DNA of 64,000 nt, taken from contig NZ_LR594659.1 of the NCBI RefSeq assembly GCF_901827155.1, positions 1,860,001 to 1,924,000 on the forward strand, given 5' to 3'. Below, piece after piece: positions 25,665 through 35,027 of this stretch. Numbering within the stretch: position 1 is the stretch's first letter; every line of letters begins with the position of its first letter. This stretch comes from Variovorax sp. PBL-H6 (GTDB lineage: Bacteria > Pseudomonadota > Gammaproteobacteria > Burkholderiales > Burkholderiaceae_C). The position numbers were made by a program, and so were the translations under genes. The notes beneath the pieces are model-generated. The model was not told the origin of the DNA, did no database searches, and saw only the letters and a program-made list of their open reading frames with translations.

Positions 25665-26658
25665 GGTCGCTCTTCGGATCGCTGTCTTGGTGGGAGATCA
25701 TCTGTTGCACGCGCAGCGCGTAGCGTTCGTTGGAGACGCCGTAGCCGCACTCCATCACGGGAACGCCGTCGACGCGCGCGAGCACGGTTTCGGGCAGCTC
25801 GATCGGCAGCACGTCGCCGACCTGCAGGCGCATCAGCTCGCCGATGGTGGTGTCGATGGTCACGAAGTCGGCGGTAAGCGCCACGTCGGCGCTCTGCATC
25901 TGCTGGCTCATCTGCTTGACCCAGCGCTTGTCGACCTCGATCTCGTCCTGCACCGGGTTGGACAGCAGGTCGCGGATCGGCTCGATCATCGAATAGGGAA
26001 TGCACACGTGCAGGAAGCCGCCCACCGGGCCGAACTCGATCTGCAGCGTGGTGGTGACCACCACCTCGTTGGGCGCCACGATGTTGGCGAGCTTGCCGTG
26101 CATCTCGGCGCGGATGTAGTCGAATGCCAGCGGGAACACCGGCTGCCAGGCATCGCCGTAGCACTGGAGGCTGAGGTTGAGCAGGCGCTTGATGATGCGC
26201 TGCTCGGTGCGCGTGAAGTCGCGGCCTTCCACGCGCACGTGGTAGCGCCCGTCGCTGCCGAACAGGTTGTCGACCACCAGGAACACCAGCTTCGGATCGA
26301 ACACGAACAGCGCCGTGCCGCGCAGCGGCTTCAGGTGCAGCATGTTGATGTTGGTCGGCACCGGCAGGTGGCGCACGAACTCGCCGTACTGCTGGATCTG
26401 CACCGGGCCGACCGAGACGTCGGGGCTGCGCCGCATGAAGTTCAGCAATGCGCTGCGCAGGTTGCGGGCGAAGCGATCGTTGATGACCTCCAGCGTGTGC
26501 ATGCGGCCGCGCACCACGCGGTCGGGCGCGCCGAGGTCGTACAGCGGCAGGCCGTCGGCCTCGGGCTCGGGCGCGCGGCGCTGGTCGACGGCGCCGCCGG
26601 TGACGCCCGACAGCAGCGCATCGACTTCGTCTTGCGAAAGCACCTGTTCATAGGCCAT
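25657..26658 (-). CDS. fliM: Flagellar motor switch protein FliM
   Basis: This 333-residue C-ring protein begins with the CheY-binding motif LSQDEVDALL. It continues with the middle domain (RNLRSALLNFMRRSPDVSVG, and LFVFDPKLVFLVVDNLFGSD with GGDGR-type loop) and ends in a SpoA domain (VGDVLPIELPETVLARVDGV). CheY-P binding to its N-terminus reverses the motor. It lies 27 bases downstream of fliL. Confidence 0.97.
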   Translation of the reverse strand: MAYEQVLSQDEVDALLSGVTGGAVDQRRAPEPEADGLPLYDLGAPDRVVRGRMHTLEVINDRFARNLRSALLNFMRRSPDVSVGPVQIQQYGEFVRHLPVPTNINMLHLKPLRGTALFVFDPKLVFLVVDNLFGSDGRYHVRVEGRDFTRTEQRIIKRLLNLSLQCYGDAWQPVFPLAFDYIRAEMHGKLANIVAPNEVVVTTTLQIEFGPVGGFLHVCIPYSMIEPIRDLLSNPVQDEIEVDKRWVKQMSQQMQSADVALTADFVTIDTTIGELMRLQVGDVLPIELPETVLARVDGVPVMECGYGVSNERYALRVQQMISHQDSDPKSDHD

Positions 26659-26685
26659 GGGTCGTGCGTCCGAATCTGGGGCTGG

Positions 26686-27174
26686 TCACTGCACCACGAA
26701 GGTGTTGAAGGAGACGCCGGCGATCGCCTGCGGCTGGGCTTCGGGGGAGAGCGGCCGGTTGAGCTCGGTGCGGATCTCCTCGGCCAGCCTGGCCTTGTCC
26801 TGCGTGGACAGCAGCGTGTCGGGCTGGCGGTTCGACAGCAGCAGCAGCAGGCGGCTGCGCAGTTCGGGCATGAACTCGACCAGTTGCGCCTTGGCCTGCT
26901 CGTCGTTCACCTTGAGCGCCATGCCGATGTGCAGGAATCGGCTGCGGCCCTCGGACTGCACGTTGACGGTGAGCGGCTCGAGGGTCACGAAGATCGGCTT
27001 GGGGATCGGCTTCGGAGCCTGGGCGGCCGGCGCCTCGTGCGCGAACAGGCTGCTGCGGCTCAGGGCATAGCCGCCGCCGGCCACGGCGGCCAGGCTGGTG
27101 AAGGCGAGCAGCCCGATCAAAAGCTTCGAGGATCGGGGCGCCGCGGCGGTGGGGAGAGAGGGACTGGTGGCCAT
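26686..27174 (-). CDS. fliL: Flagellar basal body-associated protein FliL
   Basis: This 162-residue protein has a short cytoplasmic N-terminus, one membrane helix (LLIGLLAFTSLAAVAGGGYA) and a periplasmic domain with PIFVTLEPLTVNVQSEGRSR, FLHIGMALKVNDEQ and a C-terminal VSFNTFVVQ. FliL surrounds the stator and supports torque. The ATG at 27174 was chosen because it matches family length; its Shine-Dalgarno is weak. The 250 bases upstream hold a copy of the hairpin repeat, so fliL may have its own promoter. Confidence 0.93.
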   Translation of the reverse strand: MATSPSLPTAAAPRSSKLLIGLLAFTSLAAVAGGGYALSRSSLFAHEAPAAQAPKPIPKPIFVTLEPLTVNVQSEGRSRFLHIGMALKVNDEQAKAQLVEFMPELRSRLLLLLSNRQPDTLLSTQDKARLAEEIRTELNRPLSPEAQPQAIAGVSFNTFVVQ

Positions 27175-27319
27175 GGAAAGCAACGTTGGGAGGGTCTTAT
27201 TCTTGGTGGAGACGCGGCGAAGCGAAGCCCCGATCAAGCGGGGAAAGGGGCCTCAAATTGCGCATTCGTCGGGTCTCGACAGGGCAGCGCCTGGCCTGGA
27301 ACGCATGAAACCGAAGACC

Positions 27320-27418
27320 CCATTCCAGGAACACCACGGAAGCGGCTTTGCCGGGCCGTCGGTGTTGCCCCCGGAGACCGGGTTGGCGGCCACACGAAGT
27401 GGGCAAGCATGGGGGAAC
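27320..27418 (-). repeat. Intergenic hairpin repeat, copy 1
   Basis: Read on the minus strand, this stretch matches the two plus-strand copies at 34773 and 42822: CCCACTTCGTGTGGCCGCC, then CCGGGGGCAACACC, then GGCCCGGCAAAGCCG and a final GGTGTTCCTGGAAT. It is the most divergent copy. The core can fold as a long GC stem with an AAA loop. It lies in the fliK-fliL gap. Confidence 0.8.
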
Positions 27419-27424
27419 GTCATT

Positions 27425-28771
27425 TCAGGCGAAGGTGTCGATGGCGCTGGTGCGCGACGGCGCGCTCGCGCGTGCGGGCAGCGGCGTGGCTGCCGCTTCG
27501 CTGCGTCCGGTGCCCGGGTAGTTCGTACCGTTCGAGGACGCGTTCTGTCGCTGGTCCTGCTGCTGGGCAAAACCGCCCGCACCGGACCAGGGGCGCGACT
27601 CGGCGCCGACCGAGGTCTGGCCCAGGCTGATGCCCTGCTCGGCCAGCGTGCTGCGCAGGTGCGGCAGCGCGGCTTCGACCGCCTTGCGCACCGACTCGTG
27701 CGCGGAGACGAACATGGCCTGTGCCTGGTTGTCGCCGACGCTGAGTGTGATCTTCAACGGACCGAGACCGGCCGGGTTGAGGTTGAGCTCGGCCACCTGC
27801 TGGCCACCGGCCGTCATGCGCAGCACCTGGTGGCCCAGCGCCGGGGCCCACTCGGCGCTGCCCACGGGCGGCGCGAGGGCCTGCGCGGGCGCAGGGCTGG
27901 CGGCCGGCTGCGCGCGGTCCAGCGCAGGCTGCATCGGCGGGGCCGATGCGAGCACGGCCGCAGGCGCAGCGGGCGGGGCGGCGCTTTCGGCGTCTGTGGT
28001 CGCTGCGAGGATGGCGGGTTGCGCTTCGACGGAGGGGACACTGCTGTCGGCGGGCGAAGGCGTGGTCACGGCCTTGGCGTCGCTGGCGGCTGAAGCCGTG
28101 GCGGTGCCGCCGGCTGCCGTCGACCTTGCGGGCAGCAGGGCGCTGGTCAGCGGCATCGTCGATTCAGCGGCCGTGGTCTGCGCGGTGGGATCGCCGCTCG
28201 CGGCCGGCGTAGCCGGCGCGCCCGGCAGTGTGAAGCCCTTGTCGGAAGGTGCGGTGGAAGCGCCGCGGGTCGTGGTCGTGTCCACGGCGGGACCGGTCGC
28301 CGGTGCCTTGGCGTCCTGGTGCGCGCCTTCGTCCGTGCCGGGCGATGCATCGGCGGTGTGCGTCGATGCGGCCGCGGCCGTTGCGGCGAGCGATCCATCC
28401 TGCGGCACGGCCGCGCCGGCCGAGGCCAGCGCAGTGCCGCTGGTGCCCTTGCCCGTGCCGACCGCCGTGGCGGGCGCTGATGCGGCGGCCAGGACCTGCG
28501 GCGCGAACAGCGCGATGGTCAGCAGTTCGGAGCGCGGCTCGTCCTTCCGTCCCGTGGAGCGGTTCGGCTTCTGCGGCGTGGCCGTGGCTTCGGCACTGGC
28601 CGCTTCCGCGCCGTCCTGCGAGCGGCGGGCGCCGGCGCGCGAGCGCTCCAGCACGGCGCCGAAGCTGCCGCGTGCGTCCTCGTCCGCGACAGGGCGACCG
28701 CGCGAGCCGGGCTGGGCGGCCCCTTGCGCCGGGCTCGCCGGGAGGGCGGCGGAGGGAATGAAGGTGGGCAT
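27425..28771 (-). CDS. fliK: Flagellar hook-length control protein FliK
   Basis: This 448-residue secreted ruler protein is Ala/Thr/Pro-rich and low in complexity for residues 1-330. The conserved Flg_hook domain follows at about 340-420 (VAELNLNPAGLGPLKITLSV, then AMFVSAHESVRKAVEAALPH and LRSTLAEQGISLGQTSV). It measures hook length and triggers the FlhB switch. The ATG has AGAGGA upstream and lies ten bases after fliJ. A second, divergent FliK-like gene occurs at 39004. Confidence 0.93.
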   Translation of the reverse strand: MPTFIPSAALPASPAQGAAQPGSRGRPVADEDARGSFGAVLERSRAGARRSQDGAEAASAEATATPQKPNRSTGRKDEPRSELLTIALFAPQVLAAASAPATAVGTGKGTSGTALASAGAAVPQDGSLAATAAAASTHTADASPGTDEGAHQDAKAPATGPAVDTTTTRGASTAPSDKGFTLPGAPATPAASGDPTAQTTAAESTMPLTSALLPARSTAAGGTATASAASDAKAVTTPSPADSSVPSVEAQPAILAATTDAESAAPPAAPAAVLASAPPMQPALDRAQPAASPAPAQALAPPVGSAEWAPALGHQVLRMTAGGQQVAELNLNPAGLGPLKITLSVGDNQAQAMFVSAHESVRKAVEAALPHLRSTLAEQGISLGQTSVGAESRPWSGAGGFAQQQDQRQNASSNGTNYPGTGRSEAAATPLPARASAPSRTSAIDTFA

Positions 28772-28781
28772 GGCGGTTCCT

Positions 28782-29240
28782 CTAGAAATTCGGTTGGGCG
28801 GCGGCGCGGTCGATGAACTTGCGCGCTGCGCGCTCGTCGCTGTCGCGCTGCTCGCGCTTGGCCTGCACGGCGAGCTCCTGGCGGCGCAGGCGGTCAGCCA
28901 GCGTGTCGAAGGAGTTGAGGCGCCGCGCCTGGTGCTGCCAGTCGCCGCGTCCGCTTTCCAGCCGCATCCCGGCCTGCTTGACGATGGCGCGCTGCTGCTC
29001 GATGGCGCCGTCCAGCGTGCCCAAAAAGTTGTTGAAGTTGCGCCACTGCGAGGCGGGCAGGCCACTCGCCATCAGCAACTGCAGCTGGCCGGCATAGTCC
29101 TGTCGATACTGCAGCAGCAGGTCCAGCTTCTGGTGCGCGCTGACCTGGGCGCTTTGCAGCGCGCCCAGGCGGCGCGCCGCTTCTTCCTTCTGCTTGCGGG
29201 CCAGTTCCTGCAGCGTGTCGAGAGGGAGCTTCTTGGACAT
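28782..29240 (-). CDS. fliJ: Flagellar export chaperone FliJ
   Basis: This 152-residue protein is predicted to be one antiparallel coiled coil (LQELARKQKEEAARRLGALQ, through QAKREQRDSDERAARKFI). FliJ is the stalk of the FliI ATPase and recycles export chaperones. It lies between fliI and fliK in the usual order. The chosen ATG is the one that gives normal FliJ length; longer in-frame extensions overlap fliI. Confidence 0.94.
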   Translation of the reverse strand: MSKKLPLDTLQELARKQKEEAARRLGALQSAQVSAHQKLDLLLQYRQDYAGQLQLLMASGLPASQWRNFNNFLGTLDGAIEQQRAIVKQAGMRLESGRGDWQHQARRLNSFDTLADRLRRQELAVQAKREQRDSDERAARKFIDRAAAQPNF

Positions 29241-29265
29241 GGTGATGCCAATCCGTCGGTGCGGT

Positions 29266-30666
29266 CTAGTCGAACAAGCCGGCCATGCGCGCCACCGACG
29301 CCGCGTAGTCGGTGCGCTCGTCCATGCCCTGCTGGAGAAAGGCCTCCAGCTTGGGATACAGGGCGATGGCCTGGTCCAGCTGCAGGTCGTGGCCGGCGGC
29401 ATAGGCGCCGACGCTGATCAGGTCGCGGTTGCGCTGGTAGCGCGACAGCATCTGCTTGAAGCGGCGCACCGCGTCGAATTGCGAAGGCGGGATCAGCGCC
29501 GTCATGGCGCGGCTGATCGAGGCCTCGATGTCGATGGCCGGGTAGTGCCCGGCCTCGGCCAGCGTGCGCGAGAGCACCACGTGGCCGTCGAGAATGGCGC
29601 GGGCCGAGTCGGCGATCGGGTCCTGCTGGTCGTCGCCTTCCGAGAGCACGGTGTAGAAGGCGGTGATCGAGCCGCCGCGGCCCTGCGCGTCGCGCGCGCC
29701 GTTGCCCGCGCGCTCCACCAGCGCCGGCAGCTTGGCAAAGACCGAAGGCGGGTAGCCCTTGGTCGCGGGGGGCTCGCCCACTGCCAGTGCGATCTCGCGC
29801 TGCGCCATGGCATAGCGGGTGAGCGAATCCATGATCAGCAGCACGTCCTTGCCCAGGTCGCGGAAGTACTCGGCCAGGCAGGTCGCATAGGCCGCGCCCT
29901 GCAGGCGCAGCAGCGGCGAGTTGTCGGCCGGGGCGGCGACCACCACGGCGCGCGCCAGGCCTTCCTCGCCCAAGGTGTTCTCGATGAAGTCCTTGACCTC
30001 GCGGCCGCGCTCGCCGATCAGGCCGACCACGATCACCTCGGCGCTGGTGTAGCGCGCCATCATGCCGAGCAGCACGCTCTTGCCCACGCCGGAGCCGGCG
30101 AACAGGCCCATGCGCTGGCCGCGCCCGACGGTCAGCATGGCGTTGATCGCGCGCACGCCGGTGTCGAGCACCGAGTCGATGGGCGCGCGGGTGAGGGGGT
30201 TGATGGGCGGCGTCGACAGCGGCACCTTGCGCGCGATCTCCAGTGGGCCCAGGCCGTCGAGTGGGCGACCGACCGCATCGACCACGCGCCCGAGCATGCC
30301 TTCGCCGACCGGGAGGCGCTTGCCATGGGCCTCGTCGCCGGCCGTGGCCGAGCCCGGGCGCGCGAACACGCGTGCGCCGGGGATGAGACCGGCCACCTCG
30401 CTCTGCGGCATCAGGAACAGGCGATCCCCTGCGAAGCCGACCACTTCGGCCTCGGCATGGCGCTGCGGATAGCCGGGCGGCAGCTCGATCAGGCAGTCGC
30501 TGCCCACGGGCAGCTGCAGGCCCACGGCCTCCAGCACGAGGCCGACGGCCCGCGTGAGGCGGCCAGAGTGGGTGACCGTGGCGGCGGTGCGGTTGACGTC
30601 GACGCGCGCCTGCGTCAGCGCGGCCAGCCACGATTGCAGATGCGGGTTGGCGGTGGTGGACGGCAT
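29266..30666 (-). CDS. fliI: Flagellum-specific ATPase FliI
   Basis: This 466-residue protein is the hexameric ATPase that unfolds export substrates. It has a Walker A AGSGVGKS at 190-197, a Walker [21 protein letters not shown], and the conserved [20 protein letters not shown] and [16 protein letters not shown]. Its ATG shares a base with the fliH stop (TGATG), so the two are coupled. Confidence 0.97.
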   Translation of the reverse strand: MPSTTANPHLQSWLAALTQARVDVNRTAATVTHSGRLTRAVGLVLEAVGLQLPVGSDCLIELPPGYPQRHAEAEVVGFAGDRLFLMPQSEVAGLIPGARVFARPGSATAGDEAHGKRLPVGEGMLGRVVDAVGRPLDGLGPLEIARKVPLSTPPINPLTRAPIDSVLDTGVRAINAMLTVGRGQRMGLFAGSGVGKSVLLGMMARYTSAEVIVVGLIGERGREVKDFIENTLGEEGLARAVVVAAPADNSPLLRLQGAAYATCLAEYFRDLGKDVLLIMDSLTRYAMAQREIALAVGEPPATKGYPPSVFAKLPALVERAGNGARDAQGRGGSITAFYTVLSEGDDQQDPIADSARAILDGHVVLSRTLAEAGHYPAIDIEASISRAMTALIPPSQFDAVRRFKQMLSRYQRNRDLISVGAYAAGHDLQLDQAIALYPKLEAFLQQGMDERTDYAASVARMAGLFD

Positions 30667-31436
30667 CAGAGCTCCGCGGCGTCGATGTCGCGGGTGAGCG
30701 CCGCGGTGACGCTCTTCCAGCGGGTTTCCAGGCTGGCATCCATCTCGCCGCTGGCGGACTGCACGCGGCAGCCGCCGCGCGCCAGCGTGTCGTCGGGGCG
30801 CACCTGCCAGCCGGCGATCTGCAGCTCGTTGCCGAGGCTGTTCTTCACCAGCGCCACGTCGTCGGGATGCAGCAGCAGGCGCGGCTCGCCTTGCAGCGCG
30901 GGCTCGGCATGCAGCAGGTCCTGCACCAGCGGCAGCACCCATTCGGGCTCTGCGCGCAGCGTGCGGTGCACCACCTGGCGCGCCACGTCGAGCGCCAGCG
31001 TGAGGATGGCGTCGGCCAGTTCGCTCTCCGCGCGGCGCAGCGCGGCCGGCAGCGTGGCGGCGAGGGCAAGCAGTCGTTCGGCGTGGGCGCTCGCGGCGGC
31101 GAGGCCTGCGGCCACTCCTTCCGCATGGCCGTCGGCGCGGCCCTTCGCCAGGCCTTCGCGGTGGCCTTCGGCGCGGCCTTCGGCACGTGCCTGCAGGCGC
31201 AGGCGAGAGAGCTCGTTGTCGCGCGCCAGGGCTTCAGGGTCCACGCGCGGAACGACGGGGGAATGCACGTTGTCGTGCGCGGAGTGCTCGCTGTCCAGCG
31301 TGCCCATCTCCCAGCGTTGCCAGGCGGACAGCACCGGCTTGGCCGTGGGCCTGGGCGCGGCGGGAGCTCGTGCGGGCGCATAGGTCGTCGCCAAGCGCGC
31401 GCCGGGACCGAGGGAAGCATTCCTGGACAGGGTCAC
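30666..31436 (-). CDS. fliH: Flagellar assembly protein FliH
   Basis: This 256-residue protein starts at a GTG with GGAG eight bases upstream. It shows a Pro/Ala-rich N-terminus, then the FliH signature of GxxxG-type repeats in a helix ([20 protein letters not shown]), and the C-terminal domain ([34 protein letters not shown]). FliH dimers restrain FliI and dock it at the C-ring. It lies 59 bases after fliG. Confidence 0.94.
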   Translation of the reverse strand: MTLSRNASLGPGARLATTYAPARAPAAPRPTAKPVLSAWQRWEMGTLDSEHSAHDNVHSPVVPRVDPEALARDNELSRLRLQARAEGRAEGHREGLAKGRADGHAEGVAAGLAAASAHAERLLALAATLPAALRRAESELADAILTLALDVARQVVHRTLRAEPEWVLPLVQDLLHAEPALQGEPRLLLHPDDVALVKNSLGNELQIAGWQVRPDDTLARGGCRVQSASGEMDASLETRWKSVTAALTRDIDAAEL

Positions 31437-31495
31437 GTCAACAACTCCATGGCGCCATCTGACGCGGTGCGCGAAGCCTGGGGGAGAGCGTCATG

Positions 31496-32491
31496 TCAGA
31501 CGAAGTCATCGGTTCCCGGCGCCGCGATCACGACCTCGCCGGCATCGGCCAGGCGGCGCACCACTTGCAGGATGGCCTTCTGCTCGGCTTCGACCTGCGA
31601 CACCCGCACCGGGCCGCGCAGCTCGATGTCCTCGCGCAGCGTCTCGGCGGCGCGCTGCGACATGTTCTTGAGGAACTTGTCGCGCAGCTCCTGCGTGGAG
31701 CCCTTGAGGGCGATGATGAGCGACTCGGATTCGATGTCCTTGAGCAGGCGCTGCACGAAGCGGTCCTCCAGGTCGAGCAGGTTCTCGAACACGAACATCT
31801 CGTCGACGATGCGCTGTGCGAGGCTCTCGTCGTGTTCGCGCACGTGGGCGATCGCCTCTTCCTCCTGCGCGGTGCTCATGAGGTTGACGATCTCGGCCGC
31901 CGTGCGAACGCCGCCCAGGCGGCTGCGCTTCAGGCCTTCGCCCGAGAGCATCTCGGTCAGCACGTCGGTCAGTTCGGCCAGGGCGGCGGGCTGCACGCCA
32001 CCGAAGGTGGCCACGCGCATGATCACGTCGTGCCGCAGTCGCACCGGCAGCTTCTCCAGCACCTCGGAGGCCTTCTTGCGGTCCAGGTGGACCAGCAGCG
32101 TGGCGAGGATCTGCGGGTGCTCGTCGCGGATCAGCTCCACCACCTCGCCGGCCTCCAGGTCATTGAGCCGCTCGATGCCGCCGTGCGGCTCGTCGGGCTG
32201 CAGGATGTCCTCGAGCAGATTGCTGGCGCGGTCGTCGCCCAGCGCCTTGCGCAGGACGGCGCGGATGTAGCTGCCCGAGCCCAGGTGCAGGGCGGAGAGC
32301 TGCTCGGTCTCGAGCCGGAACTCGGAGAGAACGGCCGCCAGCTCTTCCTTGGACACCTGGCTCAGCTTGGCCATTGCGGCACCCAGCGCCTGCACCTCGG
32401 TGGTGGGCAGGTGGTGCAGCGTGGCGGCGGCGCGGTCCTCGCCGAGGGACATCAGGAGGATGGCGGCCTTGCGTGTTCCAGCGTCGCTCAT
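31496..32491 (-). CDS. fliG: Flagellar motor switch protein FliG
   Basis: This 331-residue C-ring protein has the three FliG domains: N-terminal (RKAAILLMSLGEDRAAATLH), middle with the EHPQ motif (IRDEHPQILATLLVHLDRKK) and C-terminal torque domain (VFENLLDLEDRFVQRLLKDI, ALKGSTQELRDKFLKNMSQR). Charged residues of the last domain face MotA. Its start overlaps the fliF stop by four bases (ATGA). Confidence 0.97.
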   Translation of the reverse strand: MSDAGTRKAAILLMSLGEDRAAATLHHLPTTEVQALGAAMAKLSQVSKEELAAVLSEFRLETEQLSALHLGSGSYIRAVLRKALGDDRASNLLEDILQPDEPHGGIERLNDLEAGEVVELIRDEHPQILATLLVHLDRKKASEVLEKLPVRLRHDVIMRVATFGGVQPAALAELTDVLTEMLSGEGLKRSRLGGVRTAAEIVNLMSTAQEEEAIAHVREHDESLAQRIVDEMFVFENLLDLEDRFVQRLLKDIESESLIIALKGSTQELRDKFLKNMSQRAAETLREDIELRGPVRVSQVEAEQKAILQVVRRLADAGEVVIAAPGTDDFV

Positions 32492-34185
32492 GGGTTCATC
32501 CAGTGCTTGATCAGTGTCGCGACCAGCCGCGGATCCTGCTCGGCGGTCTGCTGTACGTAGTCGAGGTCGGCCTGGCGGCGTTCGGCTTCGCGCTGGAGTG
32601 CGCTCAGCTGGGCGGCACCGGCTTCGTCCTCGGGATCGATGGTGGCGGACGCCGGTGGCGGTTCGGGCGCCGCCGCGGCAGGCGGCGCCAGGTGCTTGCG
32701 CAGCAGCGGCCGGAACACGGCGAACCAGGCGAACAGGGCGAGTACGCCGAGCAGCAGGTAGAGGCCGATGCTCTTGGCGAGCTCGATGTTGGCGGGGTCC
32801 TTCCACAGGGGCAGCTCGGCCTGCTGCTCGTCCTGTCCGTCGCGGGCGAAGGCGCTGTTGAGCACGTTGAGCGAATCGCCGCGCTCCTGGCTGTAGCCCA
32901 TGGCTTCCTTCACCAGGTTGCGGATCTGGTCGACCTCGGCCGGCGTCAGCGCGCGTGCCTTGCCGTCGGTGCCGGCCACGTGGTTCACCACCACCGCCAC
33001 GGACAGCCGCTTGATCCCGCCGGCGCCCTGCTGCACATGGCGGATGGAGCGGTCGAGCTCGTAGTTGGTGGTCGTGTCCTTGCGCGAGCTGCTGGGGCCC
33101 GCCGGGGCCGTGCTGGCGCTCGCCGTCGTCGTGGTGGCGGCGCTCGGCGCCGCGGCGCCGTTCGCGGGTGCGTTGGCCGGGCGCGGTGCATTGATCGGTG
33201 CGCTGGGCGTCGTCGGCGGCTGGTTCGACAGCGCGCCCGGCACGCCGCCGGGGGGCGTGGCGCCGAGCTGGGTCGATTCGCTGGACTGCTGGCTGCGCAC
33301 CGCGGCGTTGCGCGGGTCCTGGTTGGGCGCGAACTTTTCCTCGGTGCGCTCGACCACCGAGAAGTCGATGTCGGCCGCGACCTGGGCGCGCACATTGCTC
33401 GCGCCGAGGAGGGGCTGCAGGATCGCCTCGATGCGGCGGATATAGCCCTGCTCGATCTCCTGCGCGTACTTCAGCTGGCTCACGTCGAGCCCGCGCGCGC
33501 CGGCGTTGGCGGCCGACAGCAGGTTGCCGCGCTGGTCCACCACCGTCACGCTCTTGGGGTCGAGCTCCGGCACGCTGCTGGAGATCATGTGGACGATGGC
33601 GCTGACCTGGCCCTCGTCGATGCCGCGGCCGCGGTGCAGGCTCAGTATCACGGAAGCGGAAGGCTTCTTCTGCTCGCGCACGAAGAGCGACGGCTTCGGC
33701 AGCGCGAGATGCACGCGGGCCGACTCGACCGTGCCGATCGACTCGATCGAGCGGGCCAGCTCGCCCTCCAGCCCGCGCTGGTAGTTGACCTGCTCGGCGA
33801 ACTGGCTGGTGCCGAACTTCTGGTTGTCCATCAGCTCGAAGCCGACCCCGCCCCCCTTGGGGAGGCCCTGCGCCGCGAGCTTGAGGCGCACTTCGGGCAC
33901 CTTGTCGCCGGCGATGAGGATCGCGCCGCCACCTTCGGCGAACTTGTAGGGCACGTTCATCTGCGCCAGCGAGGCGATGATCGCGCCGCCGTCGCGGTCC
34001 GAGACGTTGGTGTAGAGCACCTTGTAGTCGGGTGCGCGGCTCCACAACATGAAGGCGGCGGCGGCCGCGACCAGGGCTGCCGCGCCGATGATCAGAGGCA
34101 GCTTGGGCTGGCCGCGCAGGCGTTCCAGCAGCGGCGCGCCGGCCGCCGCCGGCATCGTGCCCGCGGGCGCTGCCGTGCTGCTCAT
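32488..34185 (-). CDS. fliF: Flagellar MS-ring protein FliF
   Basis: This 565-residue inner-membrane protein forms the MS ring on which the motor is built. It has two membrane helices (LIIGAAALVAAAAAFMLWSR near 40 and IGLYLLLGVLALFAWFAVFR near 480). Between them is the YscJ-like periplasmic part (YKVLYTNVSDRDGGAIIASL) and a Pro/Ala/Thr-rich loop at about 320-400 that is longer and less complex than usual. The C-terminal FliG-binding tail carries DPEDEAGAAQLSALQREAER. It heads the minus-strand operon, divergent from fliE. Confidence 0.96.
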   Translation of the reverse strand: MSSTAAPAGTMPAAAGAPLLERLRGQPKLPLIIGAAALVAAAAAFMLWSRAPDYKVLYTNVSDRDGGAIIASLAQMNVPYKFAEGGGAILIAGDKVPEVRLKLAAQGLPKGGGVGFELMDNQKFGTSQFAEQVNYQRGLEGELARSIESIGTVESARVHLALPKPSLFVREQKKPSASVILSLHRGRGIDEGQVSAIVHMISSSVPELDPKSVTVVDQRGNLLSAANAGARGLDVSQLKYAQEIEQGYIRRIEAILQPLLGASNVRAQVAADIDFSVVERTEEKFAPNQDPRNAAVRSQQSSESTQLGATPPGGVPGALSNQPPTTPSAPINAPRPANAPANGAAAPSAATTTTASASTAPAGPSSSRKDTTTNYELDRSIRHVQQGAGGIKRLSVAVVVNHVAGTDGKARALTPAEVDQIRNLVKEAMGYSQERGDSLNVLNSAFARDGQDEQQAELPLWKDPANIELAKSIGLYLLLGVLALFAWFAVFRPLLRKHLAPPAAAAPEPPPASATIDPEDEAGAAQLSALQREAERRQADLDYVQQTAEQDPRLVATLIKHWMNP

Positions 34186-34451
34186 GCGGGGGCTCCAGCC
34201 GTGGCGCAAGCCAGGAGGAGCGGGGAGAGTCGTCGAGGTGGAGTCATGCCGTTGAAGTCGCGAGCAGCCTTTTTGTTTCGCGGTCGATTCTCGGCAGCAG
34301 ACGGGAAATCGATTGGTCGAACAGCCGGGGTTTTCGCCGTCAGTTGCGGGCATCTGTTCCAGGTTGCCGCGGTTACGCTGAAAACACGCGGGAGAGCCTC
34401 GGCCCTCCTGTAGGAACGCAAGCGTCTTCCAGATTCAACAAAAGGTTCTAC
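34186..34451. promoter_or_regulatory. Divergent fliF-fliE promoter region
   Basis: These 266 bases separate the two oppositely transcribed basal-body genes, so they should hold two class II promoters activated by FlhDC. AT-richer patches occur around 34260-34340. No sigma-28 (TAAA-N15-GCCGATAA) or sigma-54 (TGGCAC-N5-TTGC) sequence was found by eye, which fits sigma-70/FlhDC control; the exact sites cannot be placed. Confidence 0.5.
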
Positions 34452-34772
34452 ATGTCCATCTCCGCCATCGAATCCGTCCTGCAGCAGATGCGGGCGACCG
34501 CGCTCCAGAGCGGCATCGCGCCGCGCCCAGCCGCCGAGTCGGCGCCGCAGGCTGGCTTCGCCGCCGAACTGAGGCGCTCGCTCGAGGGCATCAGCACGGC
34601 ACAGAACAAGGCCTACGGCCAGGCCGAGGCCTTCGAGCTCGGGCGTCCCGGCGTCGCGCTGAACGACGTGATGGTCGACCTGCAGAAGGCCAACGTGGCC
34701 TTCCAGACCGGCCTGCAAGTGCGCAACCGGCTCGTGGCCGCCTATCAGGAAGTGATGAGCCTGCCTGCATAA
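34452..34772 (+). CDS. fliE: Flagellar hook-basal body protein FliE
   Basis: This 106-residue periplasmic protein links the MS ring to the rod. Conserved parts are SISAIESVLQQMRATALQSG and the C-terminal LNDVMVDLQKANVAFQTGLQ, VRNRLVAAYQEVMSLPA. The ATG at 34452 gives normal length, with AAAGG upstream. It stands alone between the divergent fliF operon and fliC, followed directly by a hairpin repeat that probably ends its transcript. Confidence 0.96.
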   Translation: MSISAIESVLQQMRATALQSGIAPRPAAESAPQAGFAAELRRSLEGISTAQNKAYGQAEAFELGRPGVALNDVMVDLQKANVAFQTGLQVRNRLVAAYQEVMSLPA

Positions 34773-34878
34773 GCTCCCCCCCAGGTTGGCTCACTGCGTG
34801 TAGCCGCCCACCCCCTCACCGGGGGCAACACCAGCGGCCCGGCAAAGCCGGTTCCGCGGTGTTCCTGGAATCAGGGGC
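34773..34878 (+). repeat. Intergenic hairpin repeat, copy 2
   Basis: The repeat starts right after the fliE stop with GCTCCCCCCCAGGTTGGC and continues with a CCCCC-TCACC-GGGGG hairpin. A long imperfect stem follows (AACACCAGCGG ... CCGCGGTGTT) closed by CCGGC-AAA-GCCGG. It is nearly identical to the copy at 42822. Its position at a transcript end suggests a terminator or mRNA-stabilising role, which is inferred. Confidence 0.85.
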
Positions 34879-34902
34879 GTGAAACGAGCTCTCGGATGCC
34901 CC

Positions 34903-34929
34903 TAAAGATTTGGAAAGCCCTGCCGATAA
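34903..34929 (+). promoter_or_regulatory. Sigma-28 (FliA) promoter of fliC
   Basis: TAAA at 34903-34906 and GCCGATAA at 34922-34929 are separated by exactly 15 bases, a perfect match to the FliA consensus TAAA-N15-GCCGATAA. It lies 98 bases before the fliC start codon, leaving a long 5' leader with CAGGAG before the ATG. fliA itself is at 58827. Confidence 0.93.
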
Positions 34930-35027
34930 CTGAACCAACGATGGCTTGAATCTCACAGCGGGAAGCGGGTCCAGCGTTGCGGCCGGTTTGGCCGAAGTCC
35001 ACAACCTTTGTTTATCAGGAGTCGAAC